A stretch of DNA of 64,000 nucleotides from Candidatus Tisiphia endosymbiont of Beris chalybata (GCF_964026555.1 NZ_OZ032159.1:1426001-1490000), one strand, 5' to 3'; counted from the first letter of the stretch, positions 33,389 to 42,668 are shown. A program made the numbers and translations. Notes: generated by a model not told the origin, from the sequence alone.

Positions 33389-35605
33389 ATTCTGTGAACA
33401 GGTGATTTTGTTGAATAGACTGATTAAAAATCCTCCTGCTATAATTATGACAGATAACCACAAAAAGCCCATCAAAGGCTTATAGTATATTTTTGCATGA
33501 ATTGTTTCCTCATCAATTTTATTTAAAACTGCATATAGATCGTAGGTTAAATATGAATATATATTACTTTCTTGAGATAATTGCTGTTCTATTATATAGA
33601 ACCTATTTTCAGGCTTTAATATAGTAAGATGATTTTGCTTATCCTGGAGCCAGAATTCTGCAATTTGACGATAGTAGTTTTGGGTAGCTGAATATCTGAT
33701 ACTTTTAAGGGTAGCTTTGAAATCTTCTGTAGTGATATTATCCCCAACTTTCCCTATAAAATTTAATTCGCTTTGTAATAATGCGTTTAGGGTAATAGAT
33801 AAAGCCAGCAGCCCAAAGCCAAAATGCCCTAATATCATAGAAGGGTTCATTACTTTGTTATTATTGAACATTCTCTCTACGCAAGAGCTTGCCGATTCTA
33901 ACATTAGAAAAAGAGAAAATAGGATGATAGTTCCTGAAATAAAACTGCATGAAATTTTTTGGGAAGTAAGGATAGTTATAATTAATGAGCTTACGAATAA
34001 TAACAGGCTTTTTTTATTAGACCTCTTTCCAAACTCTACTCCTACTGGTAATTTTGTCGTTGACACTTGTCTCCGCTCCTCAGCTGCGTCTATGTACGCA
34101 GCTCGACTCGACTTCGCTTCTGAAAATTCTGAAGGCTGTGGCTTAGGCAGAAAATCTATTTTAGTAGTTGAAGCTATTTTAGTAGTTGAGGCAATAGCTG
34201 CTAGTAAAATTGTGGGAATAATAAAGATGATAAAGTTATTAATAAAAAAACTTTCTCCTATACTAATGGATTGATTATATAAGATAGAGTAAGCTACCGG
34301 ATAGATAGTAGCATATAATAAAATGCTCAGAGCTATTAAAAAACAACTACCCCCTATTATCATAAGTTTTTCAAGAATAGGGGTGGGGGCGAGCAGAGGG
34401 GGGATAGGAATATTCTTATTTTTTATAATCAATATTAAGCTTGATAGAGCAATAATAGTAAATATCACTAACATATATATTGCTCGCTCTTGCGATAAGG
34501 CAAAAGAATGAATTGAGGTGATTAGACCTGAGCGTACTAAAAAAGTACTAAATATGGCAATTAAAAAGGTAATAATGGATAGGTAGATGGTCCAATTAAA
34601 CATTCGTCCAGATTGAAGGGTTACTTTAGATGAATGATATAATACAATGCCTGATAACCAGGGGAGTAGAGAGATATTTTCTACGGGATCAAAAAACCAA
34701 AATCCCCCCCATCCTAGCTCCCGGTAAGCCCACCATGAGCCTAAAGCTATTCCTAAAGTCAAAAATAATATCCCTAAATTTGCGAATAGTTTAATGATTT
34801 TTAAATGAGGTAAAACAGTAGGAGAGAGAAGCAAAATAATACAGGCCGAGCTAAAAGGGGCAACATAACTAACATACCCTAAATATAATATAGGAGGGTG
34901 GATTAGTAGCGCGATGTCCTGAAGCATAGGGTTTAAGCCTAGGCCTTGGGGGGGGTGAAAAGATAGGCTATTAAATGGATTGGAGGTAAAATAAATGAAA
35001 AGCCCAAACATTAGCTGTATTAATGAGAGAATAATTATGGATATGCTGATTTCATCGCCCCTCTTTATCCCTTTGGTAAAATTGAGAAGGAAAATATAAA
35101 TTACACTAATGACCTGCAACAGGCATAACCATAGCAGAATAGACCCTTCATGGCTTGCCCAACTGGCAGCAATTTTAAATATTAAGGGTTTTAAAGTACT
35201 GGAGTTGAGAAAAACATTTTGAATAGAAAAGTCTGATATGATAAAGCCATAGACTAATGCGGCAAATCCTAACAACCCAAATAACGCACTGCAATAAAAA
35301 AAGGCAATGGTTAAATTTTTATTATTAAATGCACTAGACCTCTTCGGACACTTTACTTCTGCTGGTAATTTGTACGTCGAATCTAGGCTCGAATCCTCAC
35401 GTACATTTAAGTACGCTGCGGTTCGGGGCGAAGAGTCTCCTTCAAATCCCCTACCAGAAGCGAGTTTCGAAAGAAGTCTACTATTTACAATCTTTAAGTA
35501 TCGTTCTTGAAAGTAAATATCACATAATGCCATAGTAATGGCTAGGGCACTGAACATTATTGCAGATATTTGGCAGAACTGGCCAATATTACTGATCATT
35601 TGCAA
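33368..35605 (-). CDS. ccmF: Cytochrome c haem-lyase component CcmF with two palindromic insertions
   Basis: A 745-residue multi-pass inner-membrane protein of the system I cytochrome c maturation pathway, where CcmF (with CcmH) attaches haem to apocytochrome. The tryptophan-rich signature is clear in WWAYRELGWGGFWFFDPVEN and is followed by LPWLSG. The family helices and the C-terminal periplasmic domain are present. Residues ~43-91 (P6; SKLASGRGFEGDSSPR...) and ~484-530 (P1-type; EFSEAKSSRAAYIDAAEE...) are encoded by palindromic elements and have no counterpart in CcmF. Both insertions keep the frame. They fall in loops, so function may be kept. The start overlaps the upstream CorC-like gene by 17 bp; the 3' end overlaps a convergent gene by 21 bp. 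Confidence 0.93.
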   Translation of the reverse strand: MQMISNIGQFCQISAIMFSALAITMALCDIYFQERYLKIVNSRLLSKLASGRGFEGDSSPRTAAYLNVREDSSLDSTYKLPAEVKCPKRSSAFNNKNLTIAFFYCSALFGLLGFAALVYGFIISDFSIQNVFLNSSTLKPLIFKIAASWASHEGSILLWLCLLQVISVIYIFLLNFTKGIKRGDEISISIIILSLIQLMFGLFIYFTSNPFNSLSFHPPQGLGLNPMLQDIALLIHPPILYLGYVSYVAPFSSACIILLLSPTVLPHLKIIKLFANLGILFLTLGIALGSWWAYRELGWGGFWFFDPVENISLLPWLSGIVLYHSSKVTLQSGRMFNWTIYLSIITFLIAIFSTFLVRSGLITSIHSFALSQERAIYMLVIFTIIALSSLILIIKNKNIPIPPLLAPTPILEKLMIIGGSCFLIALSILLYATIYPVAYSILYNQSISIGESFFINNFIIFIIPTILLAAIASTTKIASTTKIDFLPKPQPSEFSEAKSSRAAYIDAAEERRQVSTTKLPVGVEFGKRSNKKSLLLFVSSLIITILTSQKISCSFISGTIILFSLFLMLESASSCVERMFNNNKVMNPSMILGHFGFGLLALSITLNALLQSELNFIGKVGDNITTEDFKATLKSIRYSATQNYYRQIAEFWLQDKQNHLTILKPENRFYIIEQQLSQESNIYSYLTYDLYAVLNKIDEETIHAKIYYKPLMGFLWLSVIIIAGGFLISLFNKITCSQNLARNGN
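34018..34158 (-). repeat. P1-type palindromic element in ccmF
   Basis: It begins TAGACCTCTTTCCAAACTC on the plus strand and contains GGTAATTTTGTCG, GCTCCTCAGCTGCG and CTATGTACGCAGC, matching the P1 interior. The right arm is degraded (GAAGGCTGTGGCTTAGGCAG). About 47 codons of ccmF derive from it. Confidence 0.8.
35335..35480 (-). repeat. P6 palindromic element in ccmF (146 bp)
   Basis: The arms TAGACCTCTTCGGACAC and TTTCGAAAGAAGTCTA enclose the core CTCACGTACATTTAAGTACGCTGCGG. It is open in both orientations. In ccmF it is read on the strand opposite to the reading used in the coiled-coil gene at 31611, so the element can serve as coding DNA either way round. Confidence 0.9.
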
Positions 35606-36860
35606 CTTCTATAGGAGGGAGCACAGTTACTTTAACGCTATTAATTCTATTACCTACTTTTTTACTGACTACTATATCTAAATTAAATATTTTAAGAGAC
35701 TCCCCTTGATTTGGGATACGTTTAAGAGTATGAATAATCACCCCTGCTATTGTAGTAGCATTTTCATCTGATATATTCCAATTTAATTCTCTATTAACAT
35801 CTCGGATAGTAGCAGATCCATCAATTATAAATTCTGTTTCTGATAATTTCATGATTATATTAATAGGGTAATCATGTTCATCAATAATCGGCCCCACAAT
35901 TTCCTCTAAAATATCTTCTAAAGTAATAATACCTTGTAAATCCCCATATTCGTCAACTACGCAAGCAAAATGATTTTTCTTTTCGCGGAAAGCATTAAGT
36001 TGATGGGTTACTAATGCGTTGTCAGGTATAAACCAGGGCATGTTGATTAAGGTAGTAATATTAATTTTTGTTGTATCATTATTATGTTCATATAGCACTC
36101 TAAAAAGATCACGGGTATGTAACACGCCAATTATATTATCTTGGCTGTCTTGCCATAAAGGTATTCTAGTATGAGGGCAAGATAGGGCCCGCTTTACTAT
36201 TTCATCTTTAGGTAAGTCTATATTGATCGCTACTATATTACTTCTATGAATCATAATTTCTGAGACGGTCATTTGCCTAATGTCTAATATCCCACCTAAC
36301 ATATCGCGGTCCGCTTTATAAACATTCCCTTCCTGGTGGTAATGTTCAATCACTCCCCGGACTTCTTCAGCTCCTGAGATCTTTTGATGTAAATTAATGC
36401 GAAAAATAAAACAAAATAATTGAATTATAGTGGTAAAAGCCGAATTAATTGGCTTAAATAACTTAAGCATCGATAGGATAATAGGCGAGGCAACTAAAGC
36501 TAATTGTTCTGCTTTGGCTACGGCAATAGCTTTGGGAATGACTTCCCCAAAAATTATGATCACAAACGCCATAACCGCGGTGGCAACGACGGTTCCGCTA
36601 TCTCCTAGCCAATCTATAAACATGCTGGTGGCAATTGTGGTGCAAATAGTGTTACTAAGAGTATTGATTATTAATAAGGTACCGATTACTTTTTCTTTAT
36701 TTTTCAGTACTTCTAAAGCTCCTATAGAATGTTTAATGTTTTTTAGCTTAAGTTTTTGTATTTTGCCAGGAGAAGATGCAGTAATAGCCGTTTCGGTGGC
36801 AGAAAGAATAGCAGACCATCCTATCATTATAGTGACAATGATTATTAAAAAAATCGCCAT
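35589..36860 (-). CDS. HlyC/CorC-family membrane protein (CNNM, CBS and transporter-associated domains)
   Basis: This 423-residue protein has the family architecture. An N-terminal CNNM/DUF21 membrane domain (~1-190, with WSAILSATETAITASSPGKI) is followed by a paired CBS domain region (~200-330; SEIMIHRSNIVAIN and FACVVDEYGDLQGIITLEDI) and a C-terminal CorC_HlyC domain (~340-420). Members have been called hemolysin C homologs (TlyC) in Rickettsia and are linked to divalent cation transport. It overlaps ccmF by 17 bp, so the two genes are likely cotranscribed. Confidence 0.88.
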   Translation of the reverse strand: MAIFLIIIVTIMIGWSAILSATETAITASSPGKIQKLKLKNIKHSIGALEVLKNKEKVIGTLLIINTLSNTICTTIATSMFIDWLGDSGTVVATAVMAFVIIIFGEVIPKAIAVAKAEQLALVASPIILSMLKLFKPINSAFTTIIQLFCFIFRINLHQKISGAEEVRGVIEHYHQEGNVYKADRDMLGGILDIRQMTVSEIMIHRSNIVAINIDLPKDEIVKRALSCPHTRIPLWQDSQDNIIGVLHTRDLFRVLYEHNNDTTKINITTLINMPWFIPDNALVTHQLNAFREKKNHFACVVDEYGDLQGIITLEDILEEIVGPIIDEHDYPINIIMKLSETEFIIDGSATIRDVNRELNWNISDENATTIAGVIIHTLKRIPNQGESLKIFNLDIVVSKKVGNRINSVKVTVLPPIEVANDQ

Positions 36861-37215
36861 TTATCCTTTGATCTAATTGTTTGATATAAGTTGATTATAT
36901 GAGTGACTATCAAATTTCTCTACTACTTTTTTTGGAAATGATGGGATATTTTGATATAATATTGGAGCTGCGGTTTATATTAAAATTTATAGCCGCCCCT
37001 GTAGCGGCAGGTAGCCTAATTGCTCAGAGCAAAAGTTTGGGATTTAAACTTATCCCAAACTTAGATATCGATATGCTATGGCTGTACTTATAATGGTAAA
37101 GCATTTTTAAGGTGCAGGGTGAACTATGTACTTATATATTGTGTTTGTTTAAGTGCCCTTGTCTCAAGTAATTAAAGAACATACTTATCACAATAGGCAA
37201 AGTATAAGTATATGT
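36861..37215. other. Intergenic stretch with a hairpin, no gene assigned
   Basis: A 64-codon frame at 36899-37093 (MSDYQISLLLFLEMMGYFDI...) has no ribosome-binding site and no family resemblance, so I do not call it. The strong hairpin at 37033-37062 is described separately. The rest is AT-rich and shows nothing further. Confidence 0.5.
37033..37062. terminator. 11-bp perfect hairpin, possible terminator
   Basis: AAGTTTGGGAT and ATCCCAAACTT pair perfectly around an 8-base loop. There is no long T-run on either side, so intrinsic termination is uncertain. It sits between two divergent-looking units and might also be a transcript-stabilising or protein-binding structure. Confidence 0.4.
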
Positions 37216-37524
37216 TTAATTAAGGTCACTACTAGACTGATTACCTCCATGGCCTATTAACTCAGCAGAATGATTTTGATATTGACTCTCTGCGGGGTTA
37301 TCTGAGTTTTCCATTCGGGTTGTATATATATTATATGTCTCACTCTCAATATCAGAAATCCGATCTTTGAATCGCTTTTCCACATCCTCTATTTTTTGTC
37401 CTAAAGTTTCCATCTTTAAAGCTATGGTTTCTAGGTTATTTGTTAAATAGTCCTGCAGCTTTTGGGTATGCCGGTCTATGGTAGTAGAGATAAAAGAATT
37501 ATTCGGTTTTATATTTGTTATCAT
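37216..37524 (-). CDS. Small coiled-coil protein of unknown function
   Basis: A 102-residue protein with a central coiled coil (~25-75; LETIALKMETLGQKIEDVEK) and a polar Asn/Ser-rich C-terminus. No signal peptide or membrane segment. AATAGGTAGGAT before the ATG gives a ribosome-binding site. The upstream region contains TTAATTAACAAA, shared with several neighbouring lineage-specific genes. Family not recognised. Confidence 0.55.
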   Translation of the reverse strand: MITNIKPNNSFISTTIDRHTQKLQDYLTNNLETIALKMETLGQKIEDVEKRFKDRISDIESETYNIYTTRMENSDNPAESQYQNHSAELIGHGGNQSSSDLN

Positions 37525-37816
37525 ATCCTACCTATTTTTTGTTAATTAATCAGTTAACTTTTTGCTAATAAAAACCGCTTTTTTCACTATCGATTGTATT
37601 AATCTAAAATAAAAAGATGGTTTTTGCTTAACTGTAGATTAAGATATTAACTATTAGTTAATATCTTAATCTAGTTTAATATAATATGATAATTAAAAAG
37701 GTCAACTGCTTTATGAAAAAAAATTAATATAATAGATTATAATTGTTAATTTTTATTTCTAATCCTTGTTTACGTGAAGGGGGCTGATTCAGAAAATCTA
37801 TTATGCCAGTTCCTGA

Positions 37817-38641
37817 TCAATGTATTACAACCCAGCCTTCCGCAATACCGTTGGAGTCTTCTCCTATCCCATTCACATATTCTCCGCTCTCAGCCACATA
37901 GCTTGAGGCAAAAATATCCATGCTTACATTCTCCTCCTCTCGCGTAATGATGTCATACTCTTCTGAGTGCCGATCAGCATCAAGTGGGGAAATGCTCTCT
38001 ATACTTTCCTCGGGAGTAGAAGAAGCGGGGACGATTGCTAAGTTGTGGTTGTAGTCTGGGTTTTCTGTATTATCCTCTTCCACTGTATTAGAAAGGGATA
38101 GTAGTTTCAAGGAAGCGAGCGCACAATTCATAGCACTTAAATCCCACTCCTGCATCTCAACCTGCATAACTCCTTCCTTCACGACAGAAGAGAGGAAGAA
38201 TTTTTCTATTATATTTTTAGGATCTGTATTAGATGGCTCCCTAAAACGTAGTACGTTGTAGGCAGCATAGACAAATAAGCCCATACTGTCTCTATCTCCC
38301 CCGATAGAGACAGTGACTACATTTTCGGAATCACGGTCAGCACCAGCGTCACTGCCTTCGCTATCATTCTTACTATCAGCATCAGATTGTGTAGGGGTTA
38401 GCCACCCTTGTACCGCAGATACTACTTTTGGCCAGACATAATCCACAAGCTTCGATAACAGCACTCCTAGTGCTATATATGGAATTTGTGCACCCCATGA
38501 GTTCTCATGTTCTTTATAATAATTTGGGAATTCATCTTCCTCTCCTCTCTGAACATCATAATAATTGCTTAAAGCAACATTTGTTAGAGCTGTATCACAT
38601 TGGCCATCTAGGCGCTCATATAGTACAATTTCATTTTTCAT
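37817..38641 (-). CDS. Acidic protein of unknown function with one hydrophobic segment
   Basis: A 274-residue, strongly acidic protein. Residues ~49-80 (AQIPYIALGVLLSKLVDYVW) are amphipathic to hydrophobic and could insert in or lie on a membrane. The following region is Asp/Ser-rich (DSDSKND-type), and the C-terminus has ESGEYVNGIGEDSNGIAEG. The ribosome-binding site is AGGAAAG. It shares the TTAATTAACAA leader with the 102-residue gene. No family recognised; possible effector. Confidence 0.55.
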   Translation of the reverse strand: MKNEIVLYERLDGQCDTALTNVALSNYYDVQRGEEDEFPNYYKEHENSWGAQIPYIALGVLLSKLVDYVWPKVVSAVQGWLTPTQSDADSKNDSEGSDAGADRDSENVVTVSIGGDRDSMGLFVYAAYNVLRFREPSNTDPKNIIEKFFLSSVVKEGVMQVEMQEWDLSAMNCALASLKLLSLSNTVEEDNTENPDYNHNLAIVPASSTPEESIESISPLDADRHSEEYDIITREEENVSMDIFASSYVAESGEYVNGIGEDSNGIAEGWVVIH

Positions 38642-38734
38642 ATCTTTCCTATTTGTTGTTAATTAATGGGTTAATTCTTTCCTAGTCCCAGCTACAGTTT
38701 TTCTTTATATAGTTCTGAACTTAGAAAATTGCAG

Positions 38735-38890
38735 CTTGCTAGTAGGTTTTGTGAAGGTTTCTATCTAATGGTTGATTTCGTCGTTATTTTCGTGCTCGAA
38801 TCCTCACATACACTCTAGTACGCTTGCGGTTCTGTGAGCAAAAATGCCTATAAATCTCATTACATAGAAGCCTTCACAAACCCTAGCAAG
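38735..38890 (+). repeat. Palindromic element P5 (156 bp)
   Basis: The arms CTTGCTAGTAGGTTTTGTGAAGG-like (38735 on) and CCTTCACAAACCCTAGCAAG (ending 38890) are inverted. Inner arms GGTTTCTATCTAATGG and CATTACATAGAAGCC continue the pairing. The core is CCTCACATACACTCTAGTACGCTTGCGG, related to the P1/P3/P6 core. Confidence 0.85.
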
Positions 38891-38986
38891 GATCGATTAA
38901 GATTATTAATATAATAGTTAAAATATTAAATTATATTAATCTACTGTAAGGTATAGATAATAAAAAAAATAAATCAAGTATTTTTA

Positions 38987-39975
38987 ACGCCATGTTCGAC
39001 TTTTTTTTAAGATTGACAAAAGAATAGGATAGCCTAATAAGGTCATAGTTCAATTATCGAGAAAGAAGCTATGACCCTAGAAGAGTTTATCATTACTGTG
39101 TATTGTTTCATAGAAGAAAAAATGACTATAATAACCAAAAATATCAAAGTAAGGAAAGCAGGATTTCCACCTTGCTTAAGTGACGTGGAAGCATTAACAA
39201 TGGAAGTGGTGGGAGAATTTATCGGTTTGCACCAAGACAAGCAGATATGGGAATATTTTAAACGTCATTTTCAAGAATGGTTTCCCAATCTAAAGAGTAG
39301 ACCGTCTTATGTGAAGCAATGTAGCGGTCTTTTATCTATTAAGAACATGCTGCTTGCCGACTTGTTTAAGAGTGCAAGCAAATCAGATCTGCATATGATA
39401 GATGGGGTACCGATTCCTGTAATAAATTTGGCCCGAGCAACGAGAGGGCGATGTTTTAAGGAATACGCTGACTATGGGTACTGCGCTTCGAAAGATAGCT
39501 ATTATTACGGTTTTCTAGGACACGTATTAATTAATGAAGAAGGTCGAATAGCTGGATTCATGATAACTCCTGCTAATGGGTCTGAACGTGAAGCTCTGCA
39601 AGTAATGTCTCCTAATATTAGTGGCATGGTACTGGGCGATAAAGGCTATCTTGGTCAGGATTTAAAAGATGAGTTGGCCACCAAAAACATTGATTTACAA
39701 ACACCTTTAAAAAAGAATATGAAGGATAATAGATCCAAGAATTTCCTTAAATGGATTACTGCTACTCGTCGTTTAATTGAAACTGTTATTGGTCAGCTTA
39801 CAGAACGTTTTGCTATTAATGCTATCAGAGTTAAGAGTTACTGGCATCTACAATCTCGCATCGCTAGAAAATTACTTGCTCATACTATTGCTACATTTTT
39901 GACAAAGTCTTTAAAACTTGTGCCAACACAACTCGAAAAATTAGTTACCTGCTAAAAAAAAGTCGAACATGGCGT
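38987..39975 (+). mobile_element. Intact IS982-B element (989 bp)
   Basis: The termini ACGCCATGTTCGAC (38987) and GTCGAACATGGCGT (ending 39975) are flanked by the 7-bp duplication ATTTTTA (38980-38986 and 39976-39982). The transposase is complete. Almost identical to the copies in the 10-13 kb pile; one difference noticed is at the codon near 39670 (GAG instead of GAA). Confidence 0.93.
39071..39955 (+). CDS. IS982-B transposase, intact copy
   Basis: A 294-residue IS982-family DDE transposase: MIDGVPIPVINLARATRGR (Asp), GMVLGDKGYLGQ (Asp) and RRLIETVIGQLTE (Glu). The start MTLEEF follows GAGAAAGAAGCT about 10 bp upstream. This copy has both ends and a target duplication, so it is the best candidate for an active element in the window. 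Confidence 0.92.
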   Translation: MTLEEFIITVYCFIEEKMTIITKNIKVRKAGFPPCLSDVEALTMEVVGEFIGLHQDKQIWEYFKRHFQEWFPNLKSRPSYVKQCSGLLSIKNMLLADLFKSASKSDLHMIDGVPIPVINLARATRGRCFKEYADYGYCASKDSYYYGFLGHVLINEEGRIAGFMITPANGSEREALQVMSPNISGMVLGDKGYLGQDLKDELATKNIDLQTPLKKNMKDNRSKNFLKWITATRRLIETVIGQLTERFAINAIRVKSYWHLQSRIARKLLAHTIATFLTKSLKLVPTQLEKLVTC

Positions 39976-40409
39976 ATTTTTAGGAATATTATAATATTAA
40001 AGTGCTTTTCCTTAGGTCGCCGCGATAGGGATGCCTATAACGCTTGAGTGATAAAAATCTAATAGACTTCCTTCATAAGTTCGATCTAGTGGGTGATTTT
40101 GTAGTCAAAACTTGCCTACGCTCCTCATGTACATTTGAGTACATTATGGTGCTCAGCTTCGTTTTTCCTAAAAATCCCTTAACTATTTTTGGCTTATGAA
40201 GGAAGTCTAATAAGTCAGTGGAAAAAACACTTGATTTATCTTTATTTCTCTCTATACCTTACAAGCGGTTAATAAGCATTAATATTTTAATATTTATAGA
40301 ACTATTTAACCAACAACGGCTGTAATGCTTTAGGGATACAAAATAAACTTAGCAAATGTAAGCTTTTGTTAAATAAAAAGAATTATTAATTAAAAAAGGA
40401 CAGAGTAGT
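39976..40409. other. Gene-free region with a P1-type element and a P8 arm
   Basis: No gene. It contains the P1 variant 40063-40209 and the right arm of P8 up to 40263. An AT-rich leader (GTTAAATAAAAAGAATTATTAATTAA region, 40368-40396) lies before the next gene and resembles the leaders of neighbouring lineage-specific genes. Confidence 0.55.
40063..40209 (+). repeat. P1-type palindromic element variant (147 bp)
   Basis: The arms TAGACTTCCTTCATAAG and CTTATGAAGGAAGTCTA are perfectly inverted. The interior (GATCTAGTGGGTGATTTTG, CTCATGTACATTTGAGTACAT) is a diverged version of the P1 interior. The same arm type is found in the NB-ARC element at 23301. Confidence 0.88.
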
Positions 40410-42668
40410 ATGAGATTACCAGATAGAGAGTTATCACAAAGCCAGGACATAAGGAGAGAGCAAATGAATAAAAGAGAAGAGGGGATAAATAGTTTGATGC
40501 GCGCTAAATTTCAAGTGCAGCAGGCCTGTGCTAAATTCTCACAATGGGGTTCGCCTCCTTGGGGATTTATGCCGGATATTTGCCAAAAATTTTTCCTAGC
40601 CAATGGTAAAAATCTATGGGAGGAGTTAGGTAAGCCGATGTCCAGTTATCAGAATTGTCCAGCAACAATATTTTGTGATGACGTGATAAAAATAATTGAT
40701 AAGCATATAAGCTGTGAGCACGAGTGGCAGAATCGGGATAGGTGGGTCTTTCACAATGAGGGATATAAGGTGGAGAAAAGTGGTGGAAAATTTACAATAT
40801 TGCACAAAGAACCCTCTACTCATTTATCCCAAGTAACATCCGTTTCTAGTAGCCCTACCAAAGCAATGCTTCCAGATAAATCGGCGTCAATAAAGGCAGG
40901 TAAGATATCTATTGAACCAGGGGATATAGATGTTAGTGATGGTTCTTGGAATGTTCTTCTTCCCTCTGATGCTATACGGCCCGTTTATGAAAAGCCTGTC
41001 TTGGCTGTTCCTAGTGAGACAACCACATTAAGTGCTACCAGTAGCTCTGCTACTACAGTTTTGCTTCCTACTACAAGTTCTACTGCAGCTACTACCCCAG
41101 GACTTACCGCTACTATTCCTACTACCTCTACTAGTGAGCCCAGTACTTCTACTACTCCTCTTCGTATCACCGCGAGACATCGTACCACTGCTAAAGCTAC
41201 CTCGAGACCGAACACCAAATCCGAAACGAACCCACCTACTACGCTACAAATGGTGCAAGATGATTTTGCCCTAATAATAGAGGACTTAGCGAAGAAAACT
41301 TCTACCCAAAACTCTGCCGTTTTAGGAGCTATAAATTTTGTGAGTACGCTCATAGGAGCAGTTACGTCCGTCCTCCCTAAAAGTACAACTCCTGGAATAG
41401 GATATTCAAAAGTCCTAGGGCTAACAAGCGCTGAGGTTACAACTCCGGGATTTAGCGCAAATGGGACAGCAAATGAGGGGGGGGGTAACGATATAGTATA
41501 CCCGAAAGATCACCCAATATTTGGGCTGCGACTTCCGGGTAATGGCAGCGATATAACAGTAGGGGGAGTGTTGAATCACACTATCGATGAGTTTAGAAAA
41601 ATTATAACCCAGGATAATAGTAATAAACCTCTGAGTCCTGCGCAGTTAAGTTGGATAATAGCAGCATGCGTAGGAGGAGCATTACTGTTAATTTCTGGTG
41701 GTAGTTATATAATATATAGATATTGTTGTAAGCCAGCGGGGGGGGAATATAATGTGAGGGAAGCGGATCAGGAACGTTCACTGGATATAGGCAACGAAGC
41801 ACCAGGAGCTGACTTACTAGCCGAAGCAAATGAGGTAGACGGCGTTGTGGTTACAAACGAAAATGATGCTTTAATAGAGTCAGCAGAAGTCCCACTAAGG
41901 TCAAATGCTAACCTTCTCTCAAGCCTCTTACCAGAGCCTAACGACAGTCTTTCACCGACGAATTCACTGCAAATACCGACCTCAGAAAGCAAGGCGTTGC
42001 TGCGAAAGAATTCTGAAACGCAGGAAAATTCTAATGTCTCACCAAAGCCTTTTCCGCCGAAGTTAATACAGGAGATAACCGAGAAGATAGCCGAAAAAAA
42101 ATTTCAGGACTCCCAAAAAAGTGCCACCCCTAAAAAGACAGAATCTACTATGACAGTCACTATCGAGCTAGCCGAAGTAAATAACGGCCACTCCAAGCCA
42201 GCTAGCAAGGTTCCGAATTTATACGTAAGTGGGGGCAGTCAAGAGCTTAACAGCCCTGAAGTAGGTAAAGCACCACACATACAACCAGGGACAGTTTCAA
42301 AGACAGCTCCGCCCACTCCCCCGCGTCCTAACAAGCCCCTTCCCCCTGTACCTCCCGCCTTATTAGCTCCTGCAAAGGTAGAGCCAAAACCAACGGTTAA
42401 GTTGCTCCCCCTAAATGAGGAGGCTCCCCTACAGACCATATCAAGCGAAGAAAAGGGTAATAGGGAAACTCCTCAAGACCTTAATTATTGGATTAAGGAG
42501 CTAGATCGGATTAATCAGCTAGGGGATATAGTGGACTCAACCACTGCCACCCGCTATACGCCGCCCTCACCATCCGAGGTATTCCATAATTACGGCCCTA
42601 CAACGGTCGCTATGGGGGAGGATGCGCCGCTTGTAGGAGTGGCTCCAGAATCACACCATGACTTATAG
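40410..42668 (+). CDS. Single-pass membrane protein with mucin-like and proline-rich SH3-ligand-like regions
   Basis: A 752-residue protein; ATG 40410 follows AAAAAGGACAG. Residues ~1-140 form a Cys- and Trp-containing globular part (WGSPPWGFMPDICQKFFL). Residues ~200-275 are a Thr/Ser-rich mucin-like stretch. A transmembrane helix lies at ~412-434 (SWIIAACVGGALLLISGG) followed by a YRYCCK juxtamembrane patch. The tail (~435-752) is polar and includes PPTPPRPNKPLPPVPPALL near 630-650, which resembles class I/II SH3-ligand motifs. There is no N-terminal signal peptide, so export would be by another route. The layout mimics a eukaryotic type I receptor-like protein. No family recognised; probable host-interaction protein. 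Confidence 0.62.
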   Translation: MRLPDRELSQSQDIRREQMNKREEGINSLMRAKFQVQQACAKFSQWGSPPWGFMPDICQKFFLANGKNLWEELGKPMSSYQNCPATIFCDDVIKIIDKHISCEHEWQNRDRWVFHNEGYKVEKSGGKFTILHKEPSTHLSQVTSVSSSPTKAMLPDKSASIKAGKISIEPGDIDVSDGSWNVLLPSDAIRPVYEKPVLAVPSETTTLSATSSSATTVLLPTTSSTAATTPGLTATIPTTSTSEPSTSTTPLRITARHRTTAKATSRPNTKSETNPPTTLQMVQDDFALIIEDLAKKTSTQNSAVLGAINFVSTLIGAVTSVLPKSTTPGIGYSKVLGLTSAEVTTPGFSANGTANEGGGNDIVYPKDHPIFGLRLPGNGSDITVGGVLNHTIDEFRKIITQDNSNKPLSPAQLSWIIAACVGGALLLISGGSYIIYRYCCKPAGGEYNVREADQERSLDIGNEAPGADLLAEANEVDGVVVTNENDALIESAEVPLRSNANLLSSLLPEPNDSLSPTNSLQIPTSESKALLRKNSETQENSNVSPKPFPPKLIQEITEKIAEKKFQDSQKSATPKKTESTMTVTIELAEVNNGHSKPASKVPNLYVSGGSQELNSPEVGKAPHIQPGTVSKTAPPTPPRPNKPLPPVPPALLAPAKVEPKPTVKLLPLNEEAPLQTISSEEKGNRETPQDLNYWIKELDRINQLGDIVDSTTATRYTPPSPSEVFHNYGPTTVAMGEDAPLVGVAPESHHDL

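Larger units (their letters stand above)
38945..40263. repeat. Palindromic element P8, split by IS982-B and a P1-type element
   Basis: TGTAAGGTATAGA...ATAAATCAAGT at 38945-~38980 recurs inverted at ~40228-40263 (ACTTGATTTAT...TCTATACCTTACA). The two arms are now 1.2 kb apart because an IS982 copy (38987-39975) and a P1-type element (40063-40209) lie between them. Arms of about 40 bp with some mismatches. Confidence 0.6.

Noticed and set aside
36899-37093. 64-residue frame downstream of the CorC-like gene region
   Set aside because: No ribosome-binding site and it includes the hairpin at 37033-37062, so it is more likely non-coding.
40985-41353. Minus-strand frame rich in Val and Ala opposite the Thr-rich region
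   Set aside because: Shadow of the plus-strand Thr/Ser codons; no start context.
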